In this document: one piece after another, positions 53,029 through 61,609 of the stretch
Position numbering within the stretch: position 1 is the stretch's first letter
Layout: each line of letters starts with the position of its first letter
Source of the DNA: Actinomycetes bacterium
GTDB lineage: Bacteria; Actinomycetota; Coriobacteriia; Anaerosomatales; JAGXFU01
Length of the DNA: 64,000 nucleotides
NCBI GenBank assembly: GCA_024637115.1
Contig: JAGXFU010000010.1
Coordinates: 62,001 to 126,000, forward strand
Direction of reading: 5' to 3'
Notes under the pieces: generated by a model
Database searches by the model: none
What the model was told of the DNA's origin: nothing
What the model saw: the letters and a program-made list of their open reading frames with translations, nothing else
Program-made: the position numbers and the translations under genes

Positions 53029-53670
53029 ATGGGCTACGTTGGTTTCACGTTAACGGTCTTTGCTGGTTTTCTCGCGATTTCGAATCCGATTGCCAGTACA
53101 CCCATCTTTCTTAGCATCACAAGTGATGAGACGGATGAAATGCGCAAGACGATCGCACTCAGGGCGGTGCTTGTGGCCTTTGGGATCATCGCGATCCTGT
53201 GCGTGGCAGGTAACGCCATATTCGCAGTGCTCGGCATCACCGTGAGCGCACTTCAGCTCGCTGGCGGCGCCATCGCCTTCATGATCGGTTTCGGGATGTT
53301 GCAGGGCGACCCATCGTCCGTACAGCATCCCACGCTGCACGGCGTCAACTCCCAAGACTTCACTACTACGTTGGACATGGCTATCTCCCCATTGGCCGTG
53401 CCCATTCTCGTAGGTCCGGGAACCATCGCTACGGCGCTGAGCTACACAGGACATGGCGACCCCATCCAGATTGCGCTCACCATTGCGGCGTTTGGGGCGC
53501 TCTGTCTCGTGACGTACCTACTGTTCGTGTTCGGTAAGCCTCTTGTTCGATGGCTCGGACGCGCTGGTACCCGCGCGCTTAACCGGCTCATGGGGCTGGT
53601 TCTCGCCGTAGTGGGAGTCCAACTGCTACTCAAGGGGCTTGCCGGGGCACTACAGACGTTCGGGTCCTAG
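53029..53670 (+). CDS. MarC-family integral membrane protein
   Basis: The 213-residue protein has six membrane helices and the MarC blocks AISNPIASTPIFLSIT, RAVLVAFGIIAILCVAGN and SPLAVPILVGPGTIATAL. The family function is unsettled; the old link to antibiotic resistance has not held. It ends 21 bases into the 3' region of the convergent lysR gene. Confidence 0.9.
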   Translation: MGYVGFTLTVFAGFLAISNPIASTPIFLSITSDETDEMRKTIALRAVLVAFGIIAILCVAGNAIFAVLGITVSALQLAGGAIAFMIGFGMLQGDPSSVQHPTLHGVNSQDFTTTLDMAISPLAVPILVGPGTIATALSYTGHGDPIQIALTIAAFGALCLVTYLLFVFGKPLVRWLGRAGTRALNRLMGLVLAVVGVQLLLKGLAGALQTFGS

Positions 53671-54600
53671 TCTAGTAGCCGCCCCGGCCGACGGAATCCC
53701 GCCTCGTCGCCGTGCGGCATCCGCAAGCGCTTCGAGTGCAGCGGCGATCGCCGGAGAACCACCGCTTCCACGCCGAATATTGGCTACAACCGCCCGGTTC
53801 ACTTCGATGTCGGAGATCTCCGCGAATACGATACCCGGGTAGTCGGCCAGTCTGGCCATGGGAGGAACAAGGGCCACACCGAGCCCTTCGCCCACGGCGG
53901 CGAGTATGACCTGGTAGTCGTTGCTCTGGAGATCGACTCGCGGATTGAATCCGGCTTCGTTCGCAACGCGTATCTGCACATCAAGGAATGGCGATCCATC
54001 GCGTCCCACGATCCACTGGTCATCCTTGAGTTCGCGCATGCGAACCGAACCAGCTGCGAGCGGGTGATCGGAAGGCATCGCGATCCACATGGGCTCGGTC
54101 AGCAGCGGACGCCGTTCGATTCCCGGGTCTTCGGGCTCCGGGAGGTGATCGAACTCGTAGGTCACCACCAGATCGAGCTGCCCCACCTTGAGGGCGGGAA
54201 GGCTCTCCTCGGGCTCAAGGTCGCTCATGGTGAATTCCAGTTGGGGGTGTTGCTTTCTGAGCGCGCCAAGCGCTGGTACGAGCAGAGTGCGTGCTGCGGT
54301 CGGGAAGGCGGCAACGTGGAGCGTGCCGGCCATTCCCTCAGCGATGGCCTCCATGTCCGCCTCGGCCTCTTCAAGTACGGCGAGAACTCGTTCTGCATGG
54401 ACAACGAGCTTTTCGCCCGCGCTGGTGAGACGAACTCCTCGGCCAACCCGCTCCAGGAGCTCCACGCCCGCTTCCCGTTCGAGTACCCCCATCTGCTGTG
54501 AGACAGCGGACGGCGTCATAAAGAGCGCCTCGGCAGCCCTGGCAATACTGCCGCGCGCCTTGACCTCTCTCAGAACCCGGAGTCTGTTTACGCTAATCAT
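53650..54600 (-). CDS. LysR-family transcriptional regulator
   Basis: The start taken is ATG 54600, which gives the normal N terminus MISVNRLRVLREVKARGSIARAAEAL; the frame is open further upstream without homology. The 316-residue protein has a winged HTH (MTPSAVSQQMGVLEREAGVELLER) and a periplasmic-binding-like effector domain. Directly before the ATG lies the palindrome TAAGT-ACA-ACTTA, leaving no room for a ribosome site, so the mRNA may be leaderless or the start slightly different. The divergent neighbour encodes a 33-residue membrane peptide. Confidence 0.9.
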   Translation of the reverse strand: MISVNRLRVLREVKARGSIARAAEALFMTPSAVSQQMGVLEREAGVELLERVGRGVRLTSAGEKLVVHAERVLAVLEEAEADMEAIAEGMAGTLHVAAFPTAARTLLVPALGALRKQHPQLEFTMSDLEPEESLPALKVGQLDLVVTYEFDHLPEPEDPGIERRPLLTEPMWIAMPSDHPLAAGSVRMRELKDDQWIVGRDGSPFLDVQIRVANEAGFNPRVDLQSNDYQVILAAVGEGLGVALVPPMARLADYPGIVFAEISDIEVNRAVVANIRRGSGGSPAIAAALEALADAARRRGGIPSAGAATRLGPERL

Positions 54601-54613
54601 TAAGTACAACTTA
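54601..54613. promoter_or_regulatory. Palindrome at the lysR start, probable autoregulatory site
   Basis: TAAGTACAACTTA has perfect five-base arms and abuts the lysR start codon, in the gap to the divergent small gene. Confidence 0.55.
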
Positions 54614-54711
54614 CGCGATTCGGAAGTAAGCGGCAATTGAACTGAAGTGTATGTGGGACGATGATACTCATGAAGGCAATACAGGATTCGAGAGTTCGGA
54701 AGGAGGCACCC

Positions 54712-54813
54712 ATGTTCAGTGACAGCTTCAGCGAGGGCGGTGTCTACTACCTGCGCGCGATCGGCCTGGCGTTTGCCAGTATCGCTCTGGCGTTCGTAAT
54801 CGGCGCCCTCTAG
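54712..54813 (+). CDS. Small membrane peptide (33 aa)
   Basis: ATG 54712 has a near-perfect AAGGAGG site six bases upstream. The peptide has a short polar N terminus (MFSDSFSEGGVYYLRAIG) followed by one hydrophobic helix (about 19-33). It is divergent from lysR and followed by a terminator, so it is a complete single-gene unit. The function is unknown; regulation by the LysR protein is a reasonable guess. Confidence 0.65.
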   Translation: MFSDSFSEGGVYYLRAIGLAFASIALAFVIGAL

Positions 54814-54840
54814 AAATCGCATACACACGTTTCTCCCGCG

Positions 54841-54868
54841 CCGTCACCGGTCTGCCCACTGGTGACGG
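54841..54868 (+). terminator. Terminator after the 33-aa peptide gene
   Basis: CCGTCACC and GGTGACGG pair around a 12-base loop, with CTATTTT a few bases later. Confidence 0.65.
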
Positions 54869-54952
54869 TGCTCCTATTTTCTGCGACCGATCGGTATGGC
54901 AGGTAGACTAAAGGCATCGCCTGACCGACAGAGCCGACAGGACCGAGGTGCC

Positions 54953-55486
54953 ATGATCCGCGCACCCCGCAGCGAGCCACCACCGGAGATGTATGCCGAT
55001 GAGCCCGTGCTCCTCCGTAGCGGGCCACACTGGATGTCGGAAGACATCACCATCGGGCTTGCTCTTCTGCTCGCCGCATACTCGCTCGCAGCGCTGTTCC
55101 TTGAACCCTCCTTGCTCATCTATGCCGTGATTCCGGCGGTTCCGTTGCTCCTGCGTCTCGCAATCGAACTTCCACGTTACTGGCGATTCGAGACCGTACT
55201 GACGTCGCGCAGACTGATCCTGAATGTGGGTACGCTCCGCGATATCTACCAGACCTTGCTCGTGCGGGATATGGTCTCTGTGCGCGTGATTCGCGGACGC
55301 ACGGGGCGCCTTCTCGGCTATGGATCTGTCGCGATCACCATGCAGGGCGAGGATGCTACGGGAACCCCCAAGCAGGGAACCATCACGCTCGATCATGTCC
55401 GTGACCCCAAGGCGCTTGCCGAGACGCTCAGGTCTGCGATGGGGCGCGCACGTGCTGACACGGCGACAGCCGGCGAGGACGAGTAG
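54953..55486 (+). CDS. Membrane protein with bacterial PH domain (bPH_2-like)
   Basis: ATG 54953 follows GAGG. The 177-residue protein has two close membrane helices (about residues 30-75) and then RFETVLTSRRLILNVGTLRDIYQTLLVRDMVSV, the pattern of YdbS/bPH_2 domains with TSRRLI, followed by GYGSVAITMQGE. Such domains are found at the inner face of the membrane; function unknown. It stands alone. Confidence 0.78.
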   Translation: MIRAPRSEPPPEMYADEPVLLRSGPHWMSEDITIGLALLLAAYSLAALFLEPSLLIYAVIPAVPLLLRLAIELPRYWRFETVLTSRRLILNVGTLRDIYQTLLVRDMVSVRVIRGRTGRLLGYGSVAITMQGEDATGTPKQGTITLDHVRDPKALAETLRSAMGRARADTATAGEDE

Positions 55487-55566
55487 CGGGAGAGGCTCAG
55501 GCGCTCGGATGCTGCAGGGCTGAGCTGCCCTCATGCAGAGAAGTCACACAGTTCTGAAAATCCTCC

Positions 55567-55594
55567 TTGACTAGTGTGAAGTTTGTAGTAGTCT
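55567..55594 (+). promoter_or_regulatory. Promoter of the padR operon
   Basis: TTGACT, a 16-base spacer and TAGTCT, about 100 bases before padR. Confidence 0.6.
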
Positions 55595-55617
55595 ACGTTT
55601 TGGGTACTATCAACTTC
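55578..55617. promoter_or_regulatory. PadR operator candidate
   Basis: GAAGTTTGTAGTA (55578-55590) and TACTATCAACTTC (55605-55617) are inverted copies with 11 of 13 positions matching; they enclose the -10 and the start region. Confidence 0.6.
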
Positions 55618-55694
55618 GTACTAGTGATAATCACACAACAGTAACAGCGTGCACGGTGTTGCTGGCGGGTGAACGAACAACAAGGAGGTGAGCT

Positions 55695-56063
55695 ATGGAG
55701 ACTCATGAAGACCCCATGATGCGTAAGTTCCGCAAGGAGCTAAATGCGGGGACGGTCTCTCTCGTGTTGCTTACCATTCTCGAACGATCAAGCGAACCGC
55801 TCTATGGCTATCAGATCGCAAAGCGGATCGAGGGAGAGTGGCAGCAGGGCGCCCCGGTCAAACAGGGGACGCTCTACCCGGTGCTCCGGTCGATGGAAGA
55901 GAACGGTCTGTTGTCGAGTGAGGTGGAGCCAAGCGTCTCAGGCCCCCCGCGTAAGTATTACTCGATCACGGAGCGCGGCCGTGAGGTTCTGAAGGAATGG
56001 ACGATCGTGTGGCTCAAGACCCGCGATTTCGTTGAGACGGTATTGGAGGAGAACGGTGGATAA
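55695..56063 (+). CDS. PadR-family transcriptional regulator
   Basis: The 122-residue protein has the PadR winged helix: LVLLTILERSSEPLYGYQIAKRIE, QGTLYPVLRSMEENGLL and GPPRKYYSITERGREVL. It is the first gene of an envelope-protein operon and probably represses its own promoter. CAAGGAGG precedes the ATG. Its end overlaps the next gene's GTG start. Confidence 0.94.
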   Translation: METHEDPMMRKFRKELNAGTVSLVLLTILERSSEPLYGYQIAKRIEGEWQQGAPVKQGTLYPVLRSMEENGLLSSEVEPSVSGPPRKYYSITERGREVLKEWTIVWLKTRDFVETVLEENGG

Positions 56064-56958
56064 GACGGTCGAGGGATACCTCGCACACCTGAGGCAGGCG
56101 CTCTCCGGAGCTGATCCGGCGGTTGCGCAAGACGCCCTCTACGACGCCGAGGAGTACCTTCGCAGTGCGCTTGCCGACAACGGCACCGCTACCCCGGAGG
56201 CCTTCGACCAGGTAGTAGAGGCATACGGAACGCCCGAGGAGGTCGCCTTGGCCTATCTCGAGCAGGAGGTGACGGTCTCCAGAGCGCTGAGGGCACCGGC
56301 TCCCGTTGCGCGGGAGAAGCGATCCGCACTCGGACGGTTCTTTGGAATCGTTGCTGACTCCAACGCGTGGGCTTCGATGTTCTACATGTTGCTCACGTTC
56401 GTTACCGGCATCGTGTACTTCACGGTGATCGTGACCGGGCTCTCTCTGTCGCTTGGGCTGATGATCACGCTGCTCGGAATACCGATCGCACTGCTGTTGA
56501 TAGCAGTGGTTCGTGCTGTGTCCCTTGCCGAGGGACGAATGGTCGAGGGGCTGCTCGGTGTGAGAATGCCGCGCAGACCTCGGATGGTTGGAGCTCAGGG
56601 CGATATCTGGACGCGGCTCAAGTCATGGTTCACCGACTATCGCACGTGGACAACGATGCTCTACATGTTCCTGCAGCTTCCGTTGGGTGTGATCTATTTC
56701 ACCCTGCTTGTGACGGGTTTCGCCACAAGTGCTTCGCTTGTTGCGCTTCCGTTCATGCAAGAACTGACAGGTATACCGTTCATGCAGTTCGACGGATATA
56801 GCTACGTACTTGAAACCTGGGCGTATCCGCTTGTGGTTGCGGCGGGGTTGCTTGGCATGGTTGTTCTGCTCTGGATCGTGAAGGGTATTGGCACGTTGCA
56901 TGGTGGGTATGCAAAAGCATTGTTGGTCGGAACAAGTGAAGAAACTGTTGCGCGCTGA
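56056..56958 (+). CDS. HAAS-like plus duplicated putative sensor-domain membrane protein
   Basis: GTG 56056 lies inside the padR 3' end, after GGAGGAG. The 300-residue protein starts with an alpha-helical DUF1700/HAAS-type domain (VEGYLAHLRQALSG ... YDAEEYL ... FDQVVEAYGTPEEVA), typical of PadR partners. It then has two copies of a membrane unit: AWASMFYMLLTFVTGIVYFTVIVTG and TWTTMLYMFLQLPLGVIYFTLLVTG, each followed by another helix pair. This matches the putative sensor domain family. It may sense membrane stress for PadR. Confidence 0.83.
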   Translation: MDKTVEGYLAHLRQALSGADPAVAQDALYDAEEYLRSALADNGTATPEAFDQVVEAYGTPEEVALAYLEQEVTVSRALRAPAPVAREKRSALGRFFGIVADSNAWASMFYMLLTFVTGIVYFTVIVTGLSLSLGLMITLLGIPIALLLIAVVRAVSLAEGRMVEGLLGVRMPRRPRMVGAQGDIWTRLKSWFTDYRTWTTMLYMFLQLPLGVIYFTLLVTGFATSASLVALPFMQELTGIPFMQFDGYSYVLETWAYPLVVAAGLLGMVVLLWIVKGIGTLHGGYAKALLVGTSEETVAR

Positions 56959-56987
56959 ACGAGCGCGTATGAGGAGGCTGATCTGAC

Positions 56988-57719
56988 GTGTTTCGTAGAG
57001 TAGTGGTAGTTACTGTGGTCGCGGCTCTCGCACTGGGTTTGAGCGGATGCATCGTTCGACGGGTCGATACTGAGAAGCCGAGGGTAGAGTCCCGTGCGGT
57101 TGAGAGCTTCGATGCAGTCTCATTTTCCGGTTACGGCGATCTTGTGATCAAGAGGGGTCCGCGCCGAGATGTCGAGATCAACGGGCCCGAGAGCGTTATC
57201 GAACGCATCGAGACCCAAGTGCGTGGCGACACGCTCCATATCGACTGGAAGAGCGGTTGGTTCGGCTGGTGGAACTTCTCTGGCTCCAACGTCGAGATCG
57301 TGGTCACGATGCCGGAGATACAAGCTCTCGACGTCTCAGGAGCGGGCGATGTGACAATGGATGACTTCACCGGCGAGGACTTCGCATTCGAACTCTCGGG
57401 TGCCGGTAGTTTCAAAGCTCAGGACATCGAGTTCGATGAGGTCAGCGTGGATCTTTCCGGAGCGGGTGCCGCCGAACTCTCCGGTATGGTCGCGAACCAG
57501 ACCGTGAGCATCTCGGGCGTTGGAGAATACGATGCCCGAGATCTTGAGAGCAAGACCGCCCGGGTCGAGATGTCCGGTGCAGGGAGTGCGAGCGTGTGGG
57601 CCAAGGACTCACTGAATGTCGACCTCTCCGGAGCCGGGTCAGTTGAGTACTACGGAGATCCGCGGGTCAGTCAGGATATCTCCGGCGTGGGCTCAGTGAA
57701 CGCGCGCGGTGATCGCTAG
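56988..57719 (+). CDS. DUF2807 (head GIN domain) lipoprotein
   Basis: The 243-residue protein has a lipobox LSGC (Cys about 21) and a DUF2807 beta-helix: FDAVSFSGYGDLVIKRG at the front and repeated Ser-Gly-Ala-Gly turns (LDVSGAGDV, ELSGAGSF, DLSGAGAA, MSGAGSA, DLSGAGSV) spaced about 20-25 residues apart. It would be an outward-facing lipoprotein. DUF2807 genes often travel with PadR/HAAS genes, as here. Confidence 0.9.
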   Translation: MFRRVVVVTVVAALALGLSGCIVRRVDTEKPRVESRAVESFDAVSFSGYGDLVIKRGPRRDVEINGPESVIERIETQVRGDTLHIDWKSGWFGWWNFSGSNVEIVVTMPEIQALDVSGAGDVTMDDFTGEDFAFELSGAGSFKAQDIEFDEVSVDLSGAGAAELSGMVANQTVSISGVGEYDARDLESKTARVEMSGAGSASVWAKDSLNVDLSGAGSVEYYGDPRVSQDISGVGSVNARGDR

Positions 57720-57800
57720 TCCTGATCGTCGACCCCCTGGATTGATAACAACGCGGGAATACGGTATAACGCCGCCCGCTCATGGAAGGATTTGAGTGAA

Positions 57801-58097
57801 ATGGAACTCTTTGGGGCTATGTTCGGAATCAGTATGGGGATGGTTGCCTTCCTCGCCACAATCGTTAGTCTGCTCTTTCCGTTGTTCTGGGTATGGATGC
57901 TCATAGACGCGGTCTTGCGCGATGAGAGGGAGTATCCGGGAGCGACATCGAACGAGAAGCTCGTGTGGGTGCTGATTCTCGTGTTCGTGCAGTTCTCGGC
58001 GATCTTCTATTGGTTCATGGTGCACGCAAAGATCCGCAGAGGCAGCATTGTCGATCTCCAGCAGCCTGCCCCTTCGCAACCGCCTGTTAGCGTCTAG
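57801..58097 (+). CDS. Small two-helix membrane protein (PLDc_N-like)
   Basis: ATG 57801 is ten bases after AAGGA; the TTG at 57792 would leave no spacing. The 98-residue protein has an N-terminal hydrophobic stretch (about residues 5-34) ending PLFWVWMLIDAVLRDE, then EKLVWVLILVFVQFSAIFYWFMVHAK. The W-x-D and K-W patterns resemble PLDc_N-type small membrane proteins. Part of the PadR cluster; function unknown. Confidence 0.75.
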   Translation: MELFGAMFGISMGMVAFLATIVSLLFPLFWVWMLIDAVLRDEREYPGATSNEKLVWVLILVFVQFSAIFYWFMVHAKIRRGSIVDLQQPAPSQPPVSV

Positions 58098-58108
58098 AGG
58101 AGCAAACC

Positions 58109-58534
58109 GTGTTTCAGAGCGACTACATCCTGCGAGTCATTGAGCAATTCGGCACAGTGCTTCGCAAGATGCTCGCATCTTTGCGCGAGGCGCGCCCCGA
58201 GGAGGCACTGGAACTCTCCGAGCAAGCAATCGGGATCGCCCTTGATATGGATCCCGAACTCGCCCTCTCTCTTGATGCGGAGTCGCTGATATTCTTGATC
58301 GGAATGGGTGGGAATCCGGACCCTGTGCGCCTGCTGATGCTCGCAGAGGCGCTGGCTATTCGGTTCGAAGCACTCAGAGACAGCGGAAATCTCGAGGCGG
58401 CCGAGCGCGAAAAGGATCGAGTCCTGGTGATCGCCGAGCGCGCAATGCAGGGCGCTCCCAGTGAGCGGCTGACTGAGACGCTCTCATTTCTTGGCGGACT
58501 CTATGCATTAGGGGGAACCGGAGCCGTTTCGTAG
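58109..58534 (+). CDS. DUF6483 family protein
   Basis: GTG 58109 follows AGAGGAG. The 141-residue, all-helical, soluble protein begins FQSDYILRVIEQFGTVLRKML, the mark of the DUF6483 family, with TPR-like helices after it (EALELSEQAIGIALDMDPELALSLDAESL). It is the last gene of the PadR-led group. Function unknown. Confidence 0.85.
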   Translation: MFQSDYILRVIEQFGTVLRKMLASLREARPEEALELSEQAIGIALDMDPELALSLDAESLIFLIGMGGNPDPVRLLMLAEALAIRFEALRDSGNLEAAEREKDRVLVIAERAMQGAPSERLTETLSFLGGLYALGGTGAVS

Positions 58535-58569
58535 GCGCTCCGGTTCCTAGATTGGCATCACTGCCGGTT

Positions 58570-59421
58570 CTATGAGCGGTAGACATCCCGGGCAACAAGA
58601 GCCCCAACGGCGAACAAGAGTTGTGCTCCGACCCAACCTAGGTCAAGGATGGCAGTGGTGCCGATTCCTGCCCAATCCGCATAGGAGTAGAAGGTGTCCG
58701 TTGCGGCAAAGATCAGAGCCCCGGCAATCACGAACCACCATGGCCATGACAGGCGCCCCGCTCCGAGCTGATTCACCACGAGTGCGAGCGTAATGGCTGG
58801 CGCGAGCATGAACACAACGTCGCCCACCGGGTAGAGCGTGCTTACGAATTTGCCAACGTTCGTGAGTTCGTCGGCTCCTGCTGAGAGAATATATGGCGCC
58901 AGAACGCCTACATATACCAGGCCTACGCCGGACACGGCAACAATCGCCCCAAAGAGCAGGGGCCGATTGATGTTCACGAAGCCCCGATATGACCGCACCG
59001 CGACAGCGATTCCTGCAGTGAAGAAGACGTACTGCAGCGGGTAGAACAGATCAGCGATCGAAGGATATGGATCCTGAGCGAGAACGAGCTCGAGGGTCAT
59101 CCAGATCAGGTCACCGATTGCGAACGCCGCTACGCCCAGGCCAATGAGTAGCCACTGACGTCCGACAGATTCGTGGTAGCCCAGCGATAGCGCCACCCAG
59201 ATGGTGATTATGGCGGCCACGACACCTAGTAGGATTCCGAATACATAGATCGTGTTGGTCGCCGTCTCGCTGAGGGTCTCGTTGTACGCCATGGTGTTAG
59301 TCAGGTAGAAGACCACAAGAAGTGCCGCCAGCACGAGTCCGGTGCCGAGAGTGAACCCGGAGATTATTCTCTGACGGGCGACGGGAGCATGGGCGGTCGT
59401 CGTCACGGTAGGATCGCTCAT
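58570..59421 (-). CDS. Polytopic membrane protein of unknown function
   Basis: The 283-residue protein has about nine membrane helices with a short polar N terminus. Blocks such as AIGDLIWMTLELVLAQDPYPSIADLFYPLQYVFF and AATDTFYSYADW resemble the membrane sensor halves of some GGDEF proteins, but no output domain is attached. It overlaps the upstream small gene by four bases, so the pair is coupled. Confidence 0.75.
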   Translation of the reverse strand: MSDPTVTTTAHAPVARQRIISGFTLGTGLVLAALLVVFYLTNTMAYNETLSETATNTIYVFGILLGVVAAIITIWVALSLGYHESVGRQWLLIGLGVAAFAIGDLIWMTLELVLAQDPYPSIADLFYPLQYVFFTAGIAVAVRSYRGFVNINRPLLFGAIVAVSGVGLVYVGVLAPYILSAGADELTNVGKFVSTLYPVGDVVFMLAPAITLALVVNQLGAGRLSWPWWFVIAGALIFAATDTFYSYADWAGIGTTAILDLGWVGAQLLFAVGALVARDVYRS

Positions 59422-59651
59422 GCCAAGACACCTCCCTGAATATCCGAGAGCACACGATCGATCGTCGTACTTGGTGCCACCGGCGAAAGGAGACGCCGAA
59501 TGCTCTGTTCGAGCGCGGGCATGTCGTCACAGCACAGAGAGTCCATCGACTTGCCAATGGATATCGCTGTTGCCCGCACGCAGGTGTCAGCTGCCATCGC
59601 GCCAACATACGGACTCAGCACAGTGACGACGACTTCCGGCACAGTCGCCAT
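59418..59651 (-). CDS. Small soluble protein of unknown function (77 aa)
   Basis: The ATG at 59651 follows AGGGGGAG and is preferred to an upstream frame extension. The product (MATVPEVVVTVLSPYVGAMA ...) has an alpha-helical pattern, two adjacent Cys (CCDD) and IGKSMDSL; I do not recognise a family. It is coupled by a four-base overlap to the polytopic membrane protein and may be its cytoplasmic partner. Confidence 0.65.
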   Translation of the reverse strand: MATVPEVVVTVLSPYVGAMAADTCVRATAISIGKSMDSLCCDDMPALEQSIRRLLSPVAPSTTIDRVLSDIQGGVLA

Positions 59652-59791
59652 GACTCCCCCTATCTTGTATCGAGCTGATTCCGATTTCCGTGCGACCCCC
59701 GCGGCACGTCGAATCAACTCGTCATCCCTGATATCGGCGTTAGTCCGCTAGACTTGAGACAAACGAGGCGCCACATGGATGGAGTGACAAC

Positions 59792-60946
59792 ATGGGTTCG
59801 AGAGTTGCCCTGGTACGTTGCGAGTCGTACGACGATGCTGCCGTGCACGCCGCAGTCGGGAGAGGTCTGGAGCTCCTTGGTTGGCCCGATGGTATTGTTC
59901 GCGAGCAGGGTGAACATCTTCTGCTCAAGCCCAACGTCCTGGTGGGATCTGCGCCCGACAATTGCGTCACCACACATCCGGCCGTGTTTCGGGCCGTGGC
60001 GGAGCATTTCAAGGCAGCTGGCGCGCATCTGACATACGGGGACTCGCCTGGCTTTGGCAACCCCGAGTCGGCTGCGAAGCGCTCCGGACTTGTCGAGGTC
60101 GCCACAGAACTCGGCATACCATTCGCGGATTTCATTGATGGCAAACAGGTCCTGTTTCCCGAGGGGGATCTCATCAAGTCATGGTTCATTGCCAATGGTG
60201 CCGTAGAGGCGGAGGGGATCGTCTCGCTGCCCAAGATGAAGACGCATGGACTCTCGCGTGTGACCGGGGCGGTCAAGAACCAGTTCGGGTGCATCCCCGG
60301 TATGCGCAAAGGGGAGTTTCACGCGCGTATGAGCAATGTGGCACAGTTCAGCCGCATGCTTGTCGATCTCAACCGTCTGCTGAAGCCCAGGCTGTATGTG
60401 ATGGACGGCATCACCGCGATGGAGGGCAACGGACCCCGTAGTGGCGATCCCAAGCAGATGAATGTCCTGCTGCTGTCGACCGATCCTGTGGCAATCGATG
60501 CAACGGTGTGTCGCATGATGCAGCTTGATGTCGACCTCGTTGACACCGTCGTGATCGGCCAGGAACTCGGCCTCGGTACCTGGGAAGATATCGAGTATGT
60601 GGGCGATCCGCTCGAGTCCTTCATTGCCCAGGAGTACAACGTCAACCGCAGCCCCCGCACCACTACCGAGAGCGCGACCGGTCGACTCTCGTCATTCATG
60701 CGGCGCTACGTGGTTCCTAAACCCTATATCATCGAGGACCGTTGCACCGCATGCGGCACATGCGTGAAGGTGTGCCCGGTCGATCCAAAGGCAGTTGACT
60801 GGGCCGATGAACAGGGCGCACGCGCAAAGAAGCCGCCTGTGCATCACTACGGCGAATGCATTCGTTGCTACTGCTGCCAGGAGATGTGTCCCGAGCGCGC
60901 TATCGAGGTCAAGACGCCGCTACTGGGCAAGATCATTCACCGTTAG
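59792..60946 (+). CDS. DUF362 protein with C-terminal 2[4Fe-4S] ferredoxin domain
   Basis: The 384-residue protein has a DUF362 domain (LLLKPNVLVGSAPDNCVTTHP, YGDSPGFGN, LPKMKTHGLSRVTGAVKNQFG, DGITAMEGNGPRSG) and a ferredoxin end with CTACGTCVKVCP and CIRCYCCQEMCP, supplying two [4Fe-4S] clusters. Such proteins are frequent in anaerobes; the reaction is unknown, electron transfer to a bound substrate is likely. Single-gene unit convergent with rubrerythrin. Confidence 0.92.
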   Translation: MGSRVALVRCESYDDAAVHAAVGRGLELLGWPDGIVREQGEHLLLKPNVLVGSAPDNCVTTHPAVFRAVAEHFKAAGAHLTYGDSPGFGNPESAAKRSGLVEVATELGIPFADFIDGKQVLFPEGDLIKSWFIANGAVEAEGIVSLPKMKTHGLSRVTGAVKNQFGCIPGMRKGEFHARMSNVAQFSRMLVDLNRLLKPRLYVMDGITAMEGNGPRSGDPKQMNVLLLSTDPVAIDATVCRMMQLDVDLVDTVVIGQELGLGTWEDIEYVGDPLESFIAQEYNVNRSPRTTTESATGRLSSFMRRYVVPKPYIIEDRCTACGTCVKVCPVDPKAVDWADEQGARAKKPPVHHYGECIRCYCCQEMCPERAIEVKTPLLGKIIHR

Positions 60947-60965
60947 CAGTACGGCGCCTCCCGCT

Positions 60966-61538
60966 CTAGTACGTCTCGATGTGCAGCTCCTGATACGCAC
61001 GCGGGTGCTTGCAGGCGGGGCACATGTCCAGCGCTTCGGAGCTCTCGTGGACGTAGCCGCAGTTGCGGCACTTCCAGGCAACCGGTGCATCGCGCCGAAA
61101 CACGCGGCCGTTCTCCACGTTGGCGAGCAGCTTGCGATAGCGCCTCTCGTGATGCTCCTCGACCTTTGCGATCTCGCGGAACGACGAGGCGACGGCGGGA
61201 AAGCCCTCGTCCTCGGCGGTCTGCGCAAAGTCGGGATAGAGCGTTCCCCACTCTTCGAGTTCGCCGTTGGCGGAGGCAAGCAGATTCTCGGCGGTCGTGC
61301 CGATCACGCCAGCAGGATACATCGCGGTGATTTCGACCGCGCCGCCCTCGAGATGCTTGAAGAACACCTTTGCATGTTCCTTCTCGTTCTCGGCAGTTTC
61401 CAGGAACAGCGCGGAGATCTGCTCGAATCCCTCTTTCTTGGCAGCGCTCGAGAAGTACGTATAGCGTGTGCGTGCCTGTGACTCGCCCGCGAACGCTTTG
61501 AGGAGGTTCTGTTCGGTCTTAGTGCCCTTGAGACTCAT
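60966..61538 (-). CDS. rbr: Rubrerythrin
   Basis: The 190-residue protein has the diiron four-helix domain ([35 protein letters not shown] ExxH sets) and a C-terminal rubredoxin domain with CRNC and CPAC. It reduces hydrogen peroxide in anaerobes. It is downstream of a radical SAM gene on the same strand, 71 bases apart. Confidence 0.96.
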   Translation of the reverse strand: MSLKGTKTEQNLLKAFAGESQARTRYTYFSSAAKKEGFEQISALFLETAENEKEHAKVFFKHLEGGAVEITAMYPAGVIGTTAENLLASANGELEEWGTLYPDFAQTAEDEGFPAVASSFREIAKVEEHHERRYRKLLANVENGRVFRRDAPVAWKCRNCGYVHESSEALDMCPACKHPRAYQELHIETY

Positions 61539-61609
61539 ACATTTCTCCTATCGAATAGCATTCCATACCGAGGAAGGACGTACCCGAACGCTGGCCCGTT
61601 CTCACGCGG

